Positions 8,979-18,281 of a stretch of DNA of 64,000 nt are shown piece after piece (the stretch's first letter is position 1; each line of letters opens with the position of its first letter). The notes beneath the pieces are model-generated. The model did no database searches, was not told where the DNA came from, and saw only the letters and a program-made list of their open reading frames with translations. This DNA comes from Rhodobacteraceae bacterium KLH11 (lineage in GTDB: Bacteria > Pseudomonadota > Alphaproteobacteria > Rhodobacterales > Rhodobacteraceae). The position numbers and the translations under genes were made by a program. The stretch lies in assembly GCA_000158135.1 (NCBI GenBank), contig DS999532.1, positions 445,600-509,599 on the forward strand, given 5' to 3'.

Positions 8979-10229
8979 ATGCAAAAATACTCGATATTCT
9001 CGCTTGCCCGAAACGCGCTGTCGGGGCACCGAAACTGGCCTCTGGCCTGGCGCAGCCCGGCTTTGAAAGATCGATACGAGGTCATCGTCATCGGGGCAGG
9101 GGGGCATGGTCTGGCGACGGCCTATTACCTGGCGAAAGAGTTCGGCATCAGCGATGTGGCCGTGCTGGAGCGTGGCTGGTTGGGTGGCGGCAATATCGCC
9201 CGCAACACGGTGACCATCCGATCGAACTATATGCGGGACGAGTCGATCCCCTTCTATGTCAAATCCGTCGCCATGTATGAGGGGCTGACGCAGGAACTGA
9301 ACTTCAACATGATGCATTCCAAACGCACCATGGTTGATATCGTTCAGACTTGGCCCAAGCTGCGAGAGCTTCGCCGGCGGCAGTTGGTGATGGACATCTA
9401 TGGATCAACCTATGAACAGATCACAACGGATGAGGTGCGTCGCCGCATCCCCGCGCTGACGGGCGGCGGGCCGGATGCCAGGCTTCCGATTATTTGCGGC
9501 ATGGTCCACACGGATGCGGGCGTCAATCGACATGACGCAGTGGCCTGGGGCTATGCCCGTGCGGCAGATGCGTTGGGGGTTGAGATTCATCAGCAGACGG
9601 CGGTGCAATCCCTGATCCGGGGCGTGGATGGGGCGATTGCGGGTGTTGAAACCAATCGGGGTACAGTTCGTGCCGCAAAAGTGGTTGTCGCGGTATCGGG
9701 CCATACGACAACGCTGACGGATACGGTCGGGCTGAAACTGCCGTTGCGGACAATGAACCTGACCGCATTTGTATCCGAACCGGTGCAGCCTTTGGTCGAC
9801 GTAATCGTGAACTGCCCGGACAGTGGATTTTACTTCAGCCAGTCCGACAAGGGCGAAATGGTCATCGGCGGGGCGCCCGACATGGGGCAAAGCTTTCGGC
9901 GCGACATCAAGCAACATGTGTTCGAAGACACGGTAACCGCGATGTTGTCGCTGTTTCCGAGCTTCAAAAAGCTCAAGCTGATGCGCCAGTGGGGCGGGCA
10001 TCTGGACATTGCGCATGACGCCTCGCCCATTATGGATCAGACGGATGTGCCCGGCCTGTTTATCACCGCCGGTTGGTGGGGCGGATACAAGGCGATCCCT
10101 GCGGGCGGCCTGACGCTTGCGCATCTCGTGGCGAAGGGCGCGCCGCATCCCCTGATGTCATCATTTACGCTCGATCGCTTCCGGCATCTGGATTTTATCC
10201 TCGAAGCCGGAACCACCACAGCGCGATAG
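8979..10229 (+). CDS. FAD-dependent oxidoreductase, SoxB/MgdA-type beta subunit
   Basis: A 416-residue flavoprotein equal in length to the beta subunit of heterotetrameric sarcosine oxidase or MgdA of N-methylglutamate dehydrogenase. The dinucleotide motif VIGAGGHG lies near residues 37-44. The histidine that carries covalent FMN in this family is His185 in NRHDAVAW. N-terminal KYSIFSLARNAL is typical of SoxB, which supports ATG 8979 although no strong SD precedes it. The subunit oxidises the C-N bond of a secondary or tertiary methylated amine; electrons pass to FMN and the one-carbon unit goes to the SoxA-like partner. soxD-, soxA- and soxG-like genes follow without gaps. Confidence 0.9.
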   Translation: MQKYSIFSLARNALSGHRNWPLAWRSPALKDRYEVIVIGAGGHGLATAYYLAKEFGISDVAVLERGWLGGGNIARNTVTIRSNYMRDESIPFYVKSVAMYEGLTQELNFNMMHSKRTMVDIVQTWPKLRELRRRQLVMDIYGSTYEQITTDEVRRRIPALTGGGPDARLPIICGMVHTDAGVNRHDAVAWGYARAADALGVEIHQQTAVQSLIRGVDGAIAGVETNRGTVRAAKVVVAVSGHTTTLTDTVGLKLPLRTMNLTAFVSEPVQPLVDVIVNCPDSGFYFSQSDKGEMVIGGAPDMGQSFRRDIKQHVFEDTVTAMLSLFPSFKKLKLMRQWGGHLDIAHDASPIMDQTDVPGLFITAGWWGGYKAIPAGGLTLAHLVAKGAPHPLMSSFTLDRFRHLDFILEAGTTTAR

Positions 10230-10244
10230 GGAAAGGACAGAACC

Positions 10245-10502
10245 ATGATGCTGATCCCCTGCCCATTCTGCGGCAAACGGAATGAAAGTGAGTTTATCTT
10301 TGGTGGTCCTGTCGGGGCCGACCGCCCTGACCCGAACGCGGCGAGTGATGCGGAATGGGTCGAATATCTGACAGTGGTGCCAAACCCGTTGGGGCCGGTG
10401 CAGGAAAGGTGGTGGCATGCACGCGGGTGCGGCGAATGGGTGACGATCTGGCGGGATACACGAACCCATGACATTGTGAGGGCACCTGATGGCCCAAAGT
10501 AA
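10245..10502 (+). CDS. SoxD/MgdB-type delta subunit, zinc-binding
   Basis: An 85-residue small subunit of the heterotetrameric enzyme. It has CPFCG at residues 6-10 and a downstream H/C pair (HARGCGEW) that together match the single zinc site of SoxD. SD AAGGAC precedes ATG 10245; ATG 10248 is an equally possible start. The last 14 bases overlap the SoxA-like start, a usual sign of translational coupling in this operon. Confidence 0.9.
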   Translation: MMLIPCPFCGKRNESEFIFGGPVGADRPDPNAASDAEWVEYLTVVPNPLGPVQERWWHARGCGEWVTIWRDTRTHDIVRAPDGPK

Positions 10503-13359
10503 CCGCCTTGCTGCGGGCGGGCGCATTGACCGTTCGCGCCCGCTGACCTTTCGGTTCAACGGCAAACCCTATCAGGGGTATGATGGGGACACGCTGGCAT
10601 CGGCCCTGCTGGCCAACGGGGTGCGCGTAACCGCCCGCAGTTTCAAGTATCACCGTCCGCGCGGTATTGTCGGGCACGGCCCGGAAGAACCCGCCACGCT
10701 GGTTGAGCTGGATGGCGAGGATGCCTCGGGCAACCGACCAGCCACCACGGTACCTTTGCGAGAGGGCTTAAGCGCGCGTTCGGTCAATTGCTGGCCCTCG
10801 CCCGAATTCGATCTGGGTGGCATCAACCAGCTGTTTTCACGCTTCATTCCGGCCGGGTTCTACTACAAAACATTCAAATGGCCGAACTGGCATCTGTTCG
10901 AACCTTCCATTCGCAAGGCTGCCGGTCTGGCGGCCGCTCCGAAATATGCCCCGTCTTGCGGGTATTTCGAAGCCCGCCACGCCCATACGGATGTGCTGAT
11001 CGCCGGTGCAGGGCCTGCCGGATTGCTGGCCGCGCTTGAGGCGGGTCGGGCGGGGAAACGGGTGTTTCTGGCCGATGAGGGGCCCGAGGCTGGCGGCGGC
11101 CTGCTGAACCGCAACCTGACCATCAAAGGCCAACCCGCGATGAACTGGGTGGCAGACGCGGTTGCAGAACTGCAAGGCATGGCCAATGTCACACATCTGC
11201 AAAACGCAACGGTCTGGGCCTATCGCGAACATAACATGTTGATCGTGAACCAGCGCATGCCGGAACAGAACAGCCTCCTGGAACGCAGCTGGCGCATACG
11301 CGCGGCTGAGGTGGTGCTGGCCACGGGCGCGACCGAGCGTGCCATGGTCTTTGCCGACAACGACCGCCCCGGGATCATGCTGGCCACATCCCTGCAGGCT
11401 TATGTCAATCATTGGGGCGTCTTGCCCGGTCAGCAGGTGGTTCTGTTCACCAACAACAACAGTGCCTATCCGGTGGCCGCTGATCTGGCGGGCGCGGGCG
11501 CTTTGGTTGTGGCGATCCTTGACAGTCGGGTACATGTGCCCGACGCGGCGATGAAGTTGGTCCCGGACATCCCCGTTCACGCGGGTACGGTTGTGGCCGG
11601 GGTCAAAGGCCACAAGCAAGTTCGCGCGGTGCGGGCGGTGCCGCTCGGCGGTGGGGCGGGGGCATGGATTACCTGTGATCTGCTTGGCCATTCCGGGGGG
11701 TGGAACCCCACCGTGCATCTGTGGTCGCAATCGCGGAGCAGCCTGAAATTTGATGAAACCCTGGCCGCCTTCGTGCCAGACAGCGCCGCGCAACGTTGCC
11801 GGGCTGTTGGGGCGGCTGCCGGAAATCTGACGCTCGACCAGATCATCGAAGGGGGTGAGGATCTGCCTTATGCCATTGATCCGCTCTGGCGTGTGGAAAT
11901 TGCGGATCAGAAGGGGAAGGCCTTTCTGGACATCCAGAATGACGTAACGGTCAGTGACGTATATCTGGCCCTGCGCGAGGGCTATGACAATGTGGAGCAT
12001 GTCAAACGTTACACCACTGGTGGTATGGGCCTCGATCAGGGGAAAACGGGTAATATCAATATCATCGGCACTGTCGCGATGCAGAAGGGCATTTCTTTGC
12101 AGGACGTTGGAACGACCACATTCCGCTCTCCCTACACGCCGGTTTCTTTTGGCGCGATCGGAGGGTTGCGCGAAGAGACTGTGCTGTTCCCCTATCGGCA
12201 TACCCCGGTGACGCAATGGAACAAGGACAATGGGGCGGTCATGTACGAAGCCGGCGCGCGCTGGCGGCGGCCCGGGTATTTCCCGAAACCCGGCGAAGGT
12301 CTGCAAGAGGCGGTGAACCGCGAATGCCGCGCTGTGCGTGAAGGCGTGGGCGTTTATGATGGCTCTCCGCTGGGGACATTCGAATTGAAAGGGCGTGACG
12401 TTCCGAAATTCCTCGATTTCCTCTATTCCAATGTCATGTCCAGCTTGAAGCCCGGGGATGGGCGATATGGGCTGATGTTGTCGGATGACGGGCTGATCCT
12501 GGATGACGGGGTGGCGTTCCGGCTGGACGAACATCGCTGGCTGATCTCGACCTCAACGGGTCATGCGGATGCGGTGAACCAGCATATGAAAAAGCTGCTG
12601 CAAACCGAGTTTCCCGGCTGGCAGGTGATGATCACCACCGTCACCAGCCAATGGAACAACGCAACCATCTGTGGCCCGCGTGCACGAGACGTGATGCAGG
12701 CGCTTGGCACGGATATCAACCTCTCGCCAAAGGCCTTCCCCTTCATGTCCTTCCGCGATGGAACGGTCGCGGGCCTGCCTGCACGTGTCGTGCGTGTCAG
12801 CTTTACCGGCGAACTGTCCTTCGAGGTCAATGTCGCACCGCGCCACATGGCGACCTTATGGGATAAGGTGATGGAGGCCGGAGAACCTTTTGGAATCCTG
12901 CCTGTCGGCTCGGAAGCCAGCCATGTTCTGCGGGTTGAAAAAGGTTTCTTGTCGCTGGGGCACGAGGTCGACGGCACCGTCGATGCCTATGATCTTGGCA
13001 TGGGCTGGGCCATGTCGCAGAAAAAGCCTGACTATCTTGGCAAACGCTCGGTCCAGCTGCGGCGCCAAAGCGGCCACCCCCGGCGCGCGCTTGTCGGGGT
13101 GCTGCCGGAAGACCCGAACCGCCAGATCCCCGAAGGCGCGCCGCTGACGCCCGGCGGTCGTAGGGAAGCCACCGAGGGCCTGATCACCGCCTGCGTCTGG
13201 AGCGTGATGAACGACCGCTGGGTCGGGCTGGCGCTGCTGGAAAATGGGCATGCCCGACAGGGGGAAACCGCCCATGTGCGCCTGAAGGACGGGGTGATCC
13301 CGGTCAGGGTGACCAAGCCGGTGTTTCACGACCCGGACGGAAAGCTGCTGAGGTCCTGA
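10489..13359 (+). CDS. SoxA/MgdC-type alpha subunit with C-terminal aminomethyltransferase domain
   Basis: A 956-residue subunit. The order is: N-terminal 2Fe-2S-ferredoxin-like/SoxA region with a YHRPRG motif near residue 55, a NAD-binding Rossmann domain (AGAGPAG near 170), a pyridine-nucleotide-disulphide oxidoreductase core, and a folate-dependent GcvT-like domain over roughly the last 370 residues (FTGELSFEVNV; VEKGF...GHEVDGT). In the known complexes the C-terminal part transfers the one-carbon unit to tetrahydrofolate. The length is in the normal range (about 970). It is coupled to the SoxD-like gene and followed after one base by the SoxG-like gene. Confidence 0.92.
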   Translation: MAQSNRLAAGGRIDRSRPLTFRFNGKPYQGYDGDTLASALLANGVRVTARSFKYHRPRGIVGHGPEEPATLVELDGEDASGNRPATTVPLREGLSARSVNCWPSPEFDLGGINQLFSRFIPAGFYYKTFKWPNWHLFEPSIRKAAGLAAAPKYAPSCGYFEARHAHTDVLIAGAGPAGLLAALEAGRAGKRVFLADEGPEAGGGLLNRNLTIKGQPAMNWVADAVAELQGMANVTHLQNATVWAYREHNMLIVNQRMPEQNSLLERSWRIRAAEVVLATGATERAMVFADNDRPGIMLATSLQAYVNHWGVLPGQQVVLFTNNNSAYPVAADLAGAGALVVAILDSRVHVPDAAMKLVPDIPVHAGTVVAGVKGHKQVRAVRAVPLGGGAGAWITCDLLGHSGGWNPTVHLWSQSRSSLKFDETLAAFVPDSAAQRCRAVGAAAGNLTLDQIIEGGEDLPYAIDPLWRVEIADQKGKAFLDIQNDVTVSDVYLALREGYDNVEHVKRYTTGGMGLDQGKTGNINIIGTVAMQKGISLQDVGTTTFRSPYTPVSFGAIGGLREETVLFPYRHTPVTQWNKDNGAVMYEAGARWRRPGYFPKPGEGLQEAVNRECRAVREGVGVYDGSPLGTFELKGRDVPKFLDFLYSNVMSSLKPGDGRYGLMLSDDGLILDDGVAFRLDEHRWLISTSTGHADAVNQHMKKLLQTEFPGWQVMITTVTSQWNNATICGPRARDVMQALGTDINLSPKAFPFMSFRDGTVAGLPARVVRVSFTGELSFEVNVAPRHMATLWDKVMEAGEPFGILPVGSEASHVLRVEKGFLSLGHEVDGTVDAYDLGMGWAMSQKKPDYLGKRSVQLRRQSGHPRRALVGVLPEDPNRQIPEGAPLTPGGRREATEGLITACVWSVMNDRWVGLALLENGHARQGETAHVRLKDGVIPVRVTKPVFHDPDGKLLRS

Positions 13360-13360
13360 G

Positions 13361-13858
13361 ATGAGTTATGACGTACAGATCGACCGGTTGGGCCGCGTCG
13401 CTGTGTTCGACCTGAAAGGCACAGCCGATGCGGTGGGCGCGTGGGTAAAGGATATACTGCCTGCCTTTCCTGTGCGGCCAAATACACGCACCGAAAAGAA
13501 CGGGGTAGCGCTCTGCTATATCGGTCGCAATCACTGGCTCTTACGCGCTGCGCGGGATGCAGAAGAGCGGTTGGAGCAACGCCTGAAGCCCACGAATTGC
13601 CCGGCGGATATCAGCATCGTGCGGGTTTCAGATACGCTGACATTCTTTCACGTTACCGGCCCGGACGCGGCCGACGTCATGGCCATCGCCTGCCCACTTG
13701 ATTTGCACGAAACTGTTTTCCCCCCGGATGCGGTTACCTATTCCGAGTTCTTTGGCCTGAAAGCGCTGGTAACGCGGTGCGAAGGTGGGTTCGAATGTGC
13801 TGTTGAACAGAGCTTTGGTGATATGGTCGCGGATTATCTCGCCCGCGCCACAGCCTGA
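13361..13858 (+). CDS. SoxG/MgdD-type gamma subunit
   Basis: A 165-residue subunit that begins one base after the SoxA-like stop. It is a degenerate relative of the GcvT fold, with RIGRNHWLLRA and DLHETVFPPD-like segments that sit at the subunit interface in sarcosine oxidase. It has no catalytic role in known complexes. It completes the B-D-A-G order shared by soxBDAG and mgdABCD. Sequence alone does not separate sarcosine, dimethylglycine-like and N-methylglutamate enzymes. Confidence 0.88.
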   Translation: MSYDVQIDRLGRVAVFDLKGTADAVGAWVKDILPAFPVRPNTRTEKNGVALCYIGRNHWLLRAARDAEERLEQRLKPTNCPADISIVRVSDTLTFFHVTGPDAADVMAIACPLDLHETVFPPDAVTYSEFFGLKALVTRCEGGFECAVEQSFGDMVADYLARATA

Positions 13859-14186
13859 GCGAAAGGGGGCCCAATGACCCGTCAGCGCATGCACAAGTAC
13901 CAGACCCGCTGTCACACGAAGGCTGCCTGTTCCAAAACGACCCGCATGCGAGGAGATTTCGGTTCATGCCAGGGATGGCCGCCTCGTCGCTTTTGGCTGA
14001 AATCGGCGCGATGGCGGTAGCTGACGATACCGAAACACGGGAACGACCGAGCGCCTCGATAACCGCTGCAGGGCAGGCAGGATGCCCAAAGGGTGTGAAT
14101 GTCATCAACGCTGGTCTGCCGGGCCAGAATTTCCTGCGCTGCCAGTTTTCTCTTGCGTTGATGGCATCCGCGTCCGATAGGGCGAT
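13859..14186. other. Intergenic region after the Sox-like operon
   Basis: A 328-base stretch without a convincing gene. Short open frames on both strands lack family features and good start sites. No clear T-tailed terminator was found. An AGGG before ATG 14187 is the SD of the next gene. Confidence 0.4.
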
Positions 14187-15392
14187 ATGTTCCGGAACCG
14201 TGCCATAGTTTTCATTCTGATCACCCTGATGATCGACGCAATCGGCATCGGGATCGTGTTCCCGATTATGCCGGACCTGATGGATCGCGTGGGTGCAGGT
14301 GATACGGGGCAGGGCGCGCTTTGGGGCGGCGTTCTGATGGCAGCCTATGCCGCAGCGCTGTTTCTGTGCGGCCCTGTCGTCGGCAGTGTGTCGGATGCGG
14401 TGGGGCGCAGGCCGATATTGATCGCAGCGCTTGTGATGTTGGCGCTGGACTATGTGATCATGGCGTTGGCAGGAAGTTTCTGGCTGCTTCTGATTGGCCG
14501 AACACTCGCGGGGCTTGCTGGCGCGACTTATATCACAGCGACCGCATATATGGCCGACATTTCCGCGCCCGAGGAAAAGGCCGCCAACTTTGGGCTGATC
14601 GGTGCGGCGTTTGGAATAGGGTTTGTGCTGGGTCCGGCGATCGGAGGTCTCGCGGCCGAGATCAGTATCTCGGCACCGTTCTGGATTGCAGCAATCCTAT
14701 CGGCCTGCAATGCCCTGTTTGGGGTGTTTGTACTGCCCGAAAGCCTGCCGCCAGAGAAACGACGCCCTTTCGGCAGGCGTGACCTGAATCCGTTCAAATC
14801 AATCTTTGATGCCTTTCGTTTACCGGGCCTTGCCATACCCCTGCTCTGCATTCTCATTTTCGAGTTCGCCAACATGGTCTACCCGACACTCTGGGCCTTC
14901 TGGATACGAGAGGTTTTTGACTGGCCGACACTCTATATCGGATTGTCTCTTGCGGCTTATGGCATTTTGCTTGCGTTTGTTCAGGGTGTGCTGATGCCGA
15001 TTTTCATCAGGTGGATCGGGGATTTTCGTACATTGATGCTGGGCATGACATCTGCGTTGATCGGAATGGTGGGTTTTGCTTTTACCGGCTCGCTTGTCCC
15101 GTTGATCATCTTTCTTTTGCTTGCGGCCCTCTCGGACCTTGTGCCGGCTTTGATGACCGCGATGGCGTCCAATCAGGTGGATGAAGATCGGCAGGGTGTT
15201 GTGCAGGGCGTGATCGCCTCGCTGTCCTCTGTGGCTGCTGTCCTGTCACCCCTTGCGATGACGGGTATATTCCGGGCCTCGGTCGATACCGATGGCATCT
15301 ATTTCCCGGGCGCGCCGTTTTTGTTTTCGGCCCTTCTGGTGGTGATCATGATGCCTCTGGTCATCCGGTTGCGCGGGCATGCCTCGGTCTGA
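14187..15392 (+). CDS. MFS efflux transporter (TetA/DHA1-like)
   Basis: A 401-residue inner-membrane protein with twelve predicted helices and a central loop near residues 185-205. Motif A of the drug:H+ antiporter class is GSVSDAVGRRP, and motif C-like glycines occur in helix 5 (GFVLGPAIGG). The nearest named type is the TetA(A/B/C) branch, whose environmental members are mostly uncharacterised exporters. Such genes are common as single units in Rhodobacterales; real tetracycline export should not be assumed. It stands alone, with a convergent TPP enzyme downstream. Confidence 0.88.
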   Translation: MFRNRAIVFILITLMIDAIGIGIVFPIMPDLMDRVGAGDTGQGALWGGVLMAAYAAALFLCGPVVGSVSDAVGRRPILIAALVMLALDYVIMALAGSFWLLLIGRTLAGLAGATYITATAYMADISAPEEKAANFGLIGAAFGIGFVLGPAIGGLAAEISISAPFWIAAILSACNALFGVFVLPESLPPEKRRPFGRRDLNPFKSIFDAFRLPGLAIPLLCILIFEFANMVYPTLWAFWIREVFDWPTLYIGLSLAAYGILLAFVQGVLMPIFIRWIGDFRTLMLGMTSALIGMVGFAFTGSLVPLIIFLLLAALSDLVPALMTAMASNQVDEDRQGVVQGVIASLSSVAAVLSPLAMTGIFRASVDTDGIYFPGAPFLFSALLVVIMMPLVIRLRGHASV

Positions 15393-15430
15393 GGCGGTTA
15401 TGCCCGGGTGCGTCATCCTTTGGTGTAATA

Positions 15431-17053
15431 TTACATGCGCATCCGGGGAACATCATGCGGGTCCAGATGAAGCTCGATCAGGAACGGCCCTGTGCGGTTT
15501 TTAACGGTGGCGAGGGCAGTTTCCAGATCTTCTCTGGTATGTACTTCGGCCCCGTCTGCGCCCAGAGATTTTGCGATTCCGGCAAAAGAGGGCCAGTTGA
15601 ATTCTGACAGGCCCGGGTCCATTTTCCGGTCGATGAACTGGATATGCTCGGCCCCATAAGCCGAGTCATTTGCGATGACGACAATCAGGTTGAGCCCCAG
15701 ACGCACCGCCGTATTGAACTCGTTTATCCCGCCCATCATAAAGCCACCATCGCCACAGAACAAAACAATTGGGCGATCCGGCTCAGCCAGAGCAGCGCCA
15801 ATCGCCTCTTGCATGCCCAGCCCGATAGATCCGAAGTTGGTTGTGGGAACAAAGCTTTGCGGGTTTGGCACCGACAGGCGGCACCAAACTTCGGTCATGA
15901 AACGCCCCCCATCCGTGACCAATATACGGTCTTTGGGCAGGTCTTCCTCCAGCCGGGTCAGTGCATGGATATAGTTGATACACCCCGCAGCGGTTTTATC
16001 CGCAGGAACGGGATGGGCTGTCAGCGCCGGTACGTCCAGCGCCCGAGTGAAGCCGCTGGCGGGGATGTCCGCCTCGTTCAGCCAATAGAGGATGGTCTCG
16101 GCGGCAAGGCCAGCATCGGCGATAAGGGCGGCGTCGGGATGCAGCCCTCCGCCAATGGCCGCAGGCTGAACGTCAATCTGCACCACCCGCTTGTTTTTCA
16201 TCAGTTTGCCCCGGTCCGTGGTCAAATCATGCAGCTGAGCCCCAAAACAGACAATGCAATCAGCTTGCGCGATCAGCTCATAGGCCGCAGGGGTCGACAA
16301 GGTGCCAAAGATATCGATGTTATAGGGATGGTCATTGAACAGCCCCTTGGCCTTGAGCGTTGTTGCAAGCGGTGCCTCCAGACGATCCGCGAGCTGAATG
16401 ATCTGATCCCGTGCCGCGATAGCCCCGGCTCCGGCCAGTATCAGCGGTCGGCGGGCTGAGGCGATCATGCCGATGGCATTATCCAGTACATCACTCTGCG
16501 CCACACCTCTGGGGGAATTGTAGACGTTCAGAACGCGGGTTTCGTGGGTAACCTCTTGCCACATGAAATCTGCGGGCATGTTCAAAACGATGGGGCGGCT
16601 TTCAATCTGGGCCCGATAGAATGCGCGGGCAACGTCTCGGCCGACCGTCTCAGGCGAACGCAATTGTTCAAACCCTGCGCCTGTGACCTTGACGACCGCG
16701 CGTTGATCAATCGACTGAAGGTGGCGCGGGTAACTGATCGGCGTATCCCCGGCCAGCACGACCATCGGCACATTGCCCCGCGCCGCTTCGGTCAGCGCTG
16801 TCGTGCAGTTGGTCAGGGCCGGACCATGGGTTACTGTTGCAACCCCGACCTTGCCCGATACATAGGAATAAGCCAGCGCCATCAGGATCGAGCTGGCTTC
16901 ATGAGCGGAACCGACGAACCGCCCTCCGCAGTCGCGCACATAACTGTCGACCATGAACAGGTTCGCATCCCCCATCAGGCCAAACATCGTCTCAACCCCA
17001 TGCTCATGAATGGCTCGGGCTATGGATTGGTATGCGTAAGCCGTTTTGGTCAT
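15431..17053 (-). CDS. Thiamine-pyrophosphate-dependent enzyme (acetolactate-synthase-like)
   Basis: A 540-residue cytoplasmic enzyme with the three-domain layout of the pyruvate-oxidase/acetolactate-synthase group: N-terminal PYR domain with the glutamate in GSAHEASS-like context, a central FAD/Rossmann-like domain, and a C-terminal PP domain with the TPP motif GDGGFMMGG ... NDSAYG. It is about 20-30 residues shorter than biosynthetic IlvB, and no small regulatory subunit is nearby, so it is probably a catabolic decarboxylase or ligase such as a benzoylformate-decarboxylase- or sulfoacetaldehyde-type enzyme. The substrate is unknown. Confidence 0.85.
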   Translation of the reverse strand: MTKTAYAYQSIARAIHEHGVETMFGLMGDANLFMVDSYVRDCGGRFVGSAHEASSILMALAYSYVSGKVGVATVTHGPALTNCTTALTEAARGNVPMVVLAGDTPISYPRHLQSIDQRAVVKVTGAGFEQLRSPETVGRDVARAFYRAQIESRPIVLNMPADFMWQEVTHETRVLNVYNSPRGVAQSDVLDNAIGMIASARRPLILAGAGAIAARDQIIQLADRLEAPLATTLKAKGLFNDHPYNIDIFGTLSTPAAYELIAQADCIVCFGAQLHDLTTDRGKLMKNKRVVQIDVQPAAIGGGLHPDAALIADAGLAAETILYWLNEADIPASGFTRALDVPALTAHPVPADKTAAGCINYIHALTRLEEDLPKDRILVTDGGRFMTEVWCRLSVPNPQSFVPTTNFGSIGLGMQEAIGAALAEPDRPIVLFCGDGGFMMGGINEFNTAVRLGLNLIVVIANDSAYGAEHIQFIDRKMDPGLSEFNWPSFAGIAKSLGADGAEVHTREDLETALATVKNRTGPFLIELHLDPHDVPRMRM

Positions 17054-17231
17054 CTGCAGTCCTCATTCACGCCTGGTGATGAGAATCATATCGGGGCGCA
17101 AGTGCGGAGAGTCCGCATTCTTTGCACTTTTTCACGAAACTTTGCGGAGTTTTGTCTCAGCAGCGGAATACCGTGCGTAAACACAGCATCTGGTCGATCA
17201 GAGCGATTGCCGAACTGCCCGGATGATCAGA

Positions 17232-17265
17232 GTTTACACCGAAGCGCCGTTTACACCGAAGCGCC
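17232..17265. repeat. 17-bp perfect tandem duplication
   Basis: GTTTACACCGAAGCGCC occurs twice head to tail at 17232-17248 and 17249-17265, just past the stop of the epimerase gene. It looks like a recent slippage duplication. Confidence 0.9.
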
Positions 17266-17267
17266 GC

Positions 17268-18281
17268 CTATCGATTGTAGTATGCCCGGTACCAATCGAC
17301 AAAGGCTTGGATACCATCTTTGATATCGGTTTGCGGGCGATAGCCGGTCAGACGGTGGAGCAGATCGGCATTGGCCCAGGTGGCGGGCACATCGCCTTTT
17401 TGCATATCCATATAATTCCGGATGGCAGGTTTGCCGAGGCTCTTTTCAATCGCATCAATAAAGTCCAGCAGCCGAACCTTGTCTGAATTTCCCACATTTA
17501 CAATGCGGTAGGGCGCAACCGGACTCAGGCTGTCGCCTTCGGTGATATCTTCCGGCTTTGCAGGGCGAACCGGGATAACGTCGATCAAAAGAGAAATCGC
17601 GCGCACCAGATCCTCGACATAGGTGAAATCGCGATACATGTTGCCGTGATTGTAGATGTCAATCGGGCGGTCCTCAAGGATCGCATCAGTGAACTTGAAA
17701 AAGGCCAGATCCGGGCGACCCCAGGGGCCGTAGACCGTGAAAAAGCGGAACATGGTTGTGGGCAGGTTCCAAAGATGCGCGTAGGAATGCCCCATCGCTT
17801 CATTCGCTTTTTTGGTGGCTGCATACATGGTCAGTTGATGATCTGCCTTTTCACATTCATCAAAAGGCATATCTGGATTCGCGCCATAGATTGATGAGGT
17901 CGACGCCATCAGCAGATGCCGGACTTCATGGCGCCGCGCTGCCTCCATCACGTTGAACGTGCCAACAACATTGCTTTCGACATAGGCGCGCGGGTTCTCC
18001 AGACTGTATCGAACCCCCGCCTGCGCCGCGAGGTGGATGATCACATCCGGTTCGAACGCGTCCGCCATATGATCGAAACTGCTGGTGTCTTCGAGCATAC
18101 CAACATCACAAGAGAAGTTTGGAGTCTCCAGCAAATGCGCATGTCGGCTCTGTTTCAGGCTGACATCATAATAGTCCGTCATCCCGTCATAGCCGTGCAC
18201 CCGGTTGCCGTTGGCAAGCAAAAGGTTGGCAAGATGAAACCCGATAAAACCGGCGGTGCCTGTGATCAGAACCTTTTGCAT
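17268..18281 (-). CDS. NAD-dependent epimerase, UDP-glucuronate 4-epimerase type
   Basis: A 337-residue short-chain-dehydrogenase-type enzyme. AAGGA eight bases upstream supports ATG 18281 over earlier in-frame starts. The NAD motif GTAGFIG is at residues 7-13 and the catalytic YxxxK reads YAATKK, after the SSIYG serine. Motifs YGPWGRPD and FTYVEDLV are typical of UDP-glucuronate 4-epimerases, which supply UDP-galacturonate for lipopolysaccharide or capsule. No other polysaccharide gene is nearby. Confidence 0.87.
   Translation of the reverse strand: MQKVLITGTAGFIGFHLANLLLANGNRVHGYDGMTDYYDVSLKQSRHAHLLETPNFSCDVGMLEDTSSFDHMADAFEPDVIIHLAAQAGVRYSLENPRAYVESNVVGTFNVMEAARRHEVRHLLMASTSSIYGANPDMPFDECEKADHQLTMYAATKKANEAMGHSYAHLWNLPTTMFRFFTVYGPWGRPDLAFFKFTDAILEDRPIDIYNHGNMYRDFTYVEDLVRAISLLIDVIPVRPAKPEDITEGDSLSPVAPYRIVNVGNSDKVRLLDFIDAIEKSLGKPAIRNYMDMQKGDVPATWANADLLHRLTGYRPQTDIKDGIQAFVDWYRAYYNR

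Noticed and set aside
10837..12534. A 565-codon frame antisense to the SoxA-like gene
   Set aside because: High-GC third-position bias commonly opens the antisense frame; the sense frame carries the complete SoxA domain series.
13966..14208. 80-codon frame between the SoxG-like and MFS genes
   Set aside because: No ribosome-binding site or homology-like motif; it overlaps the real MFS start in another frame.
14187..15392. Tetracycline resistance gene
   Set aside because: Only the general DHA1/TetA-like MFS pattern is visible; no evidence of mobility or of drug specificity.
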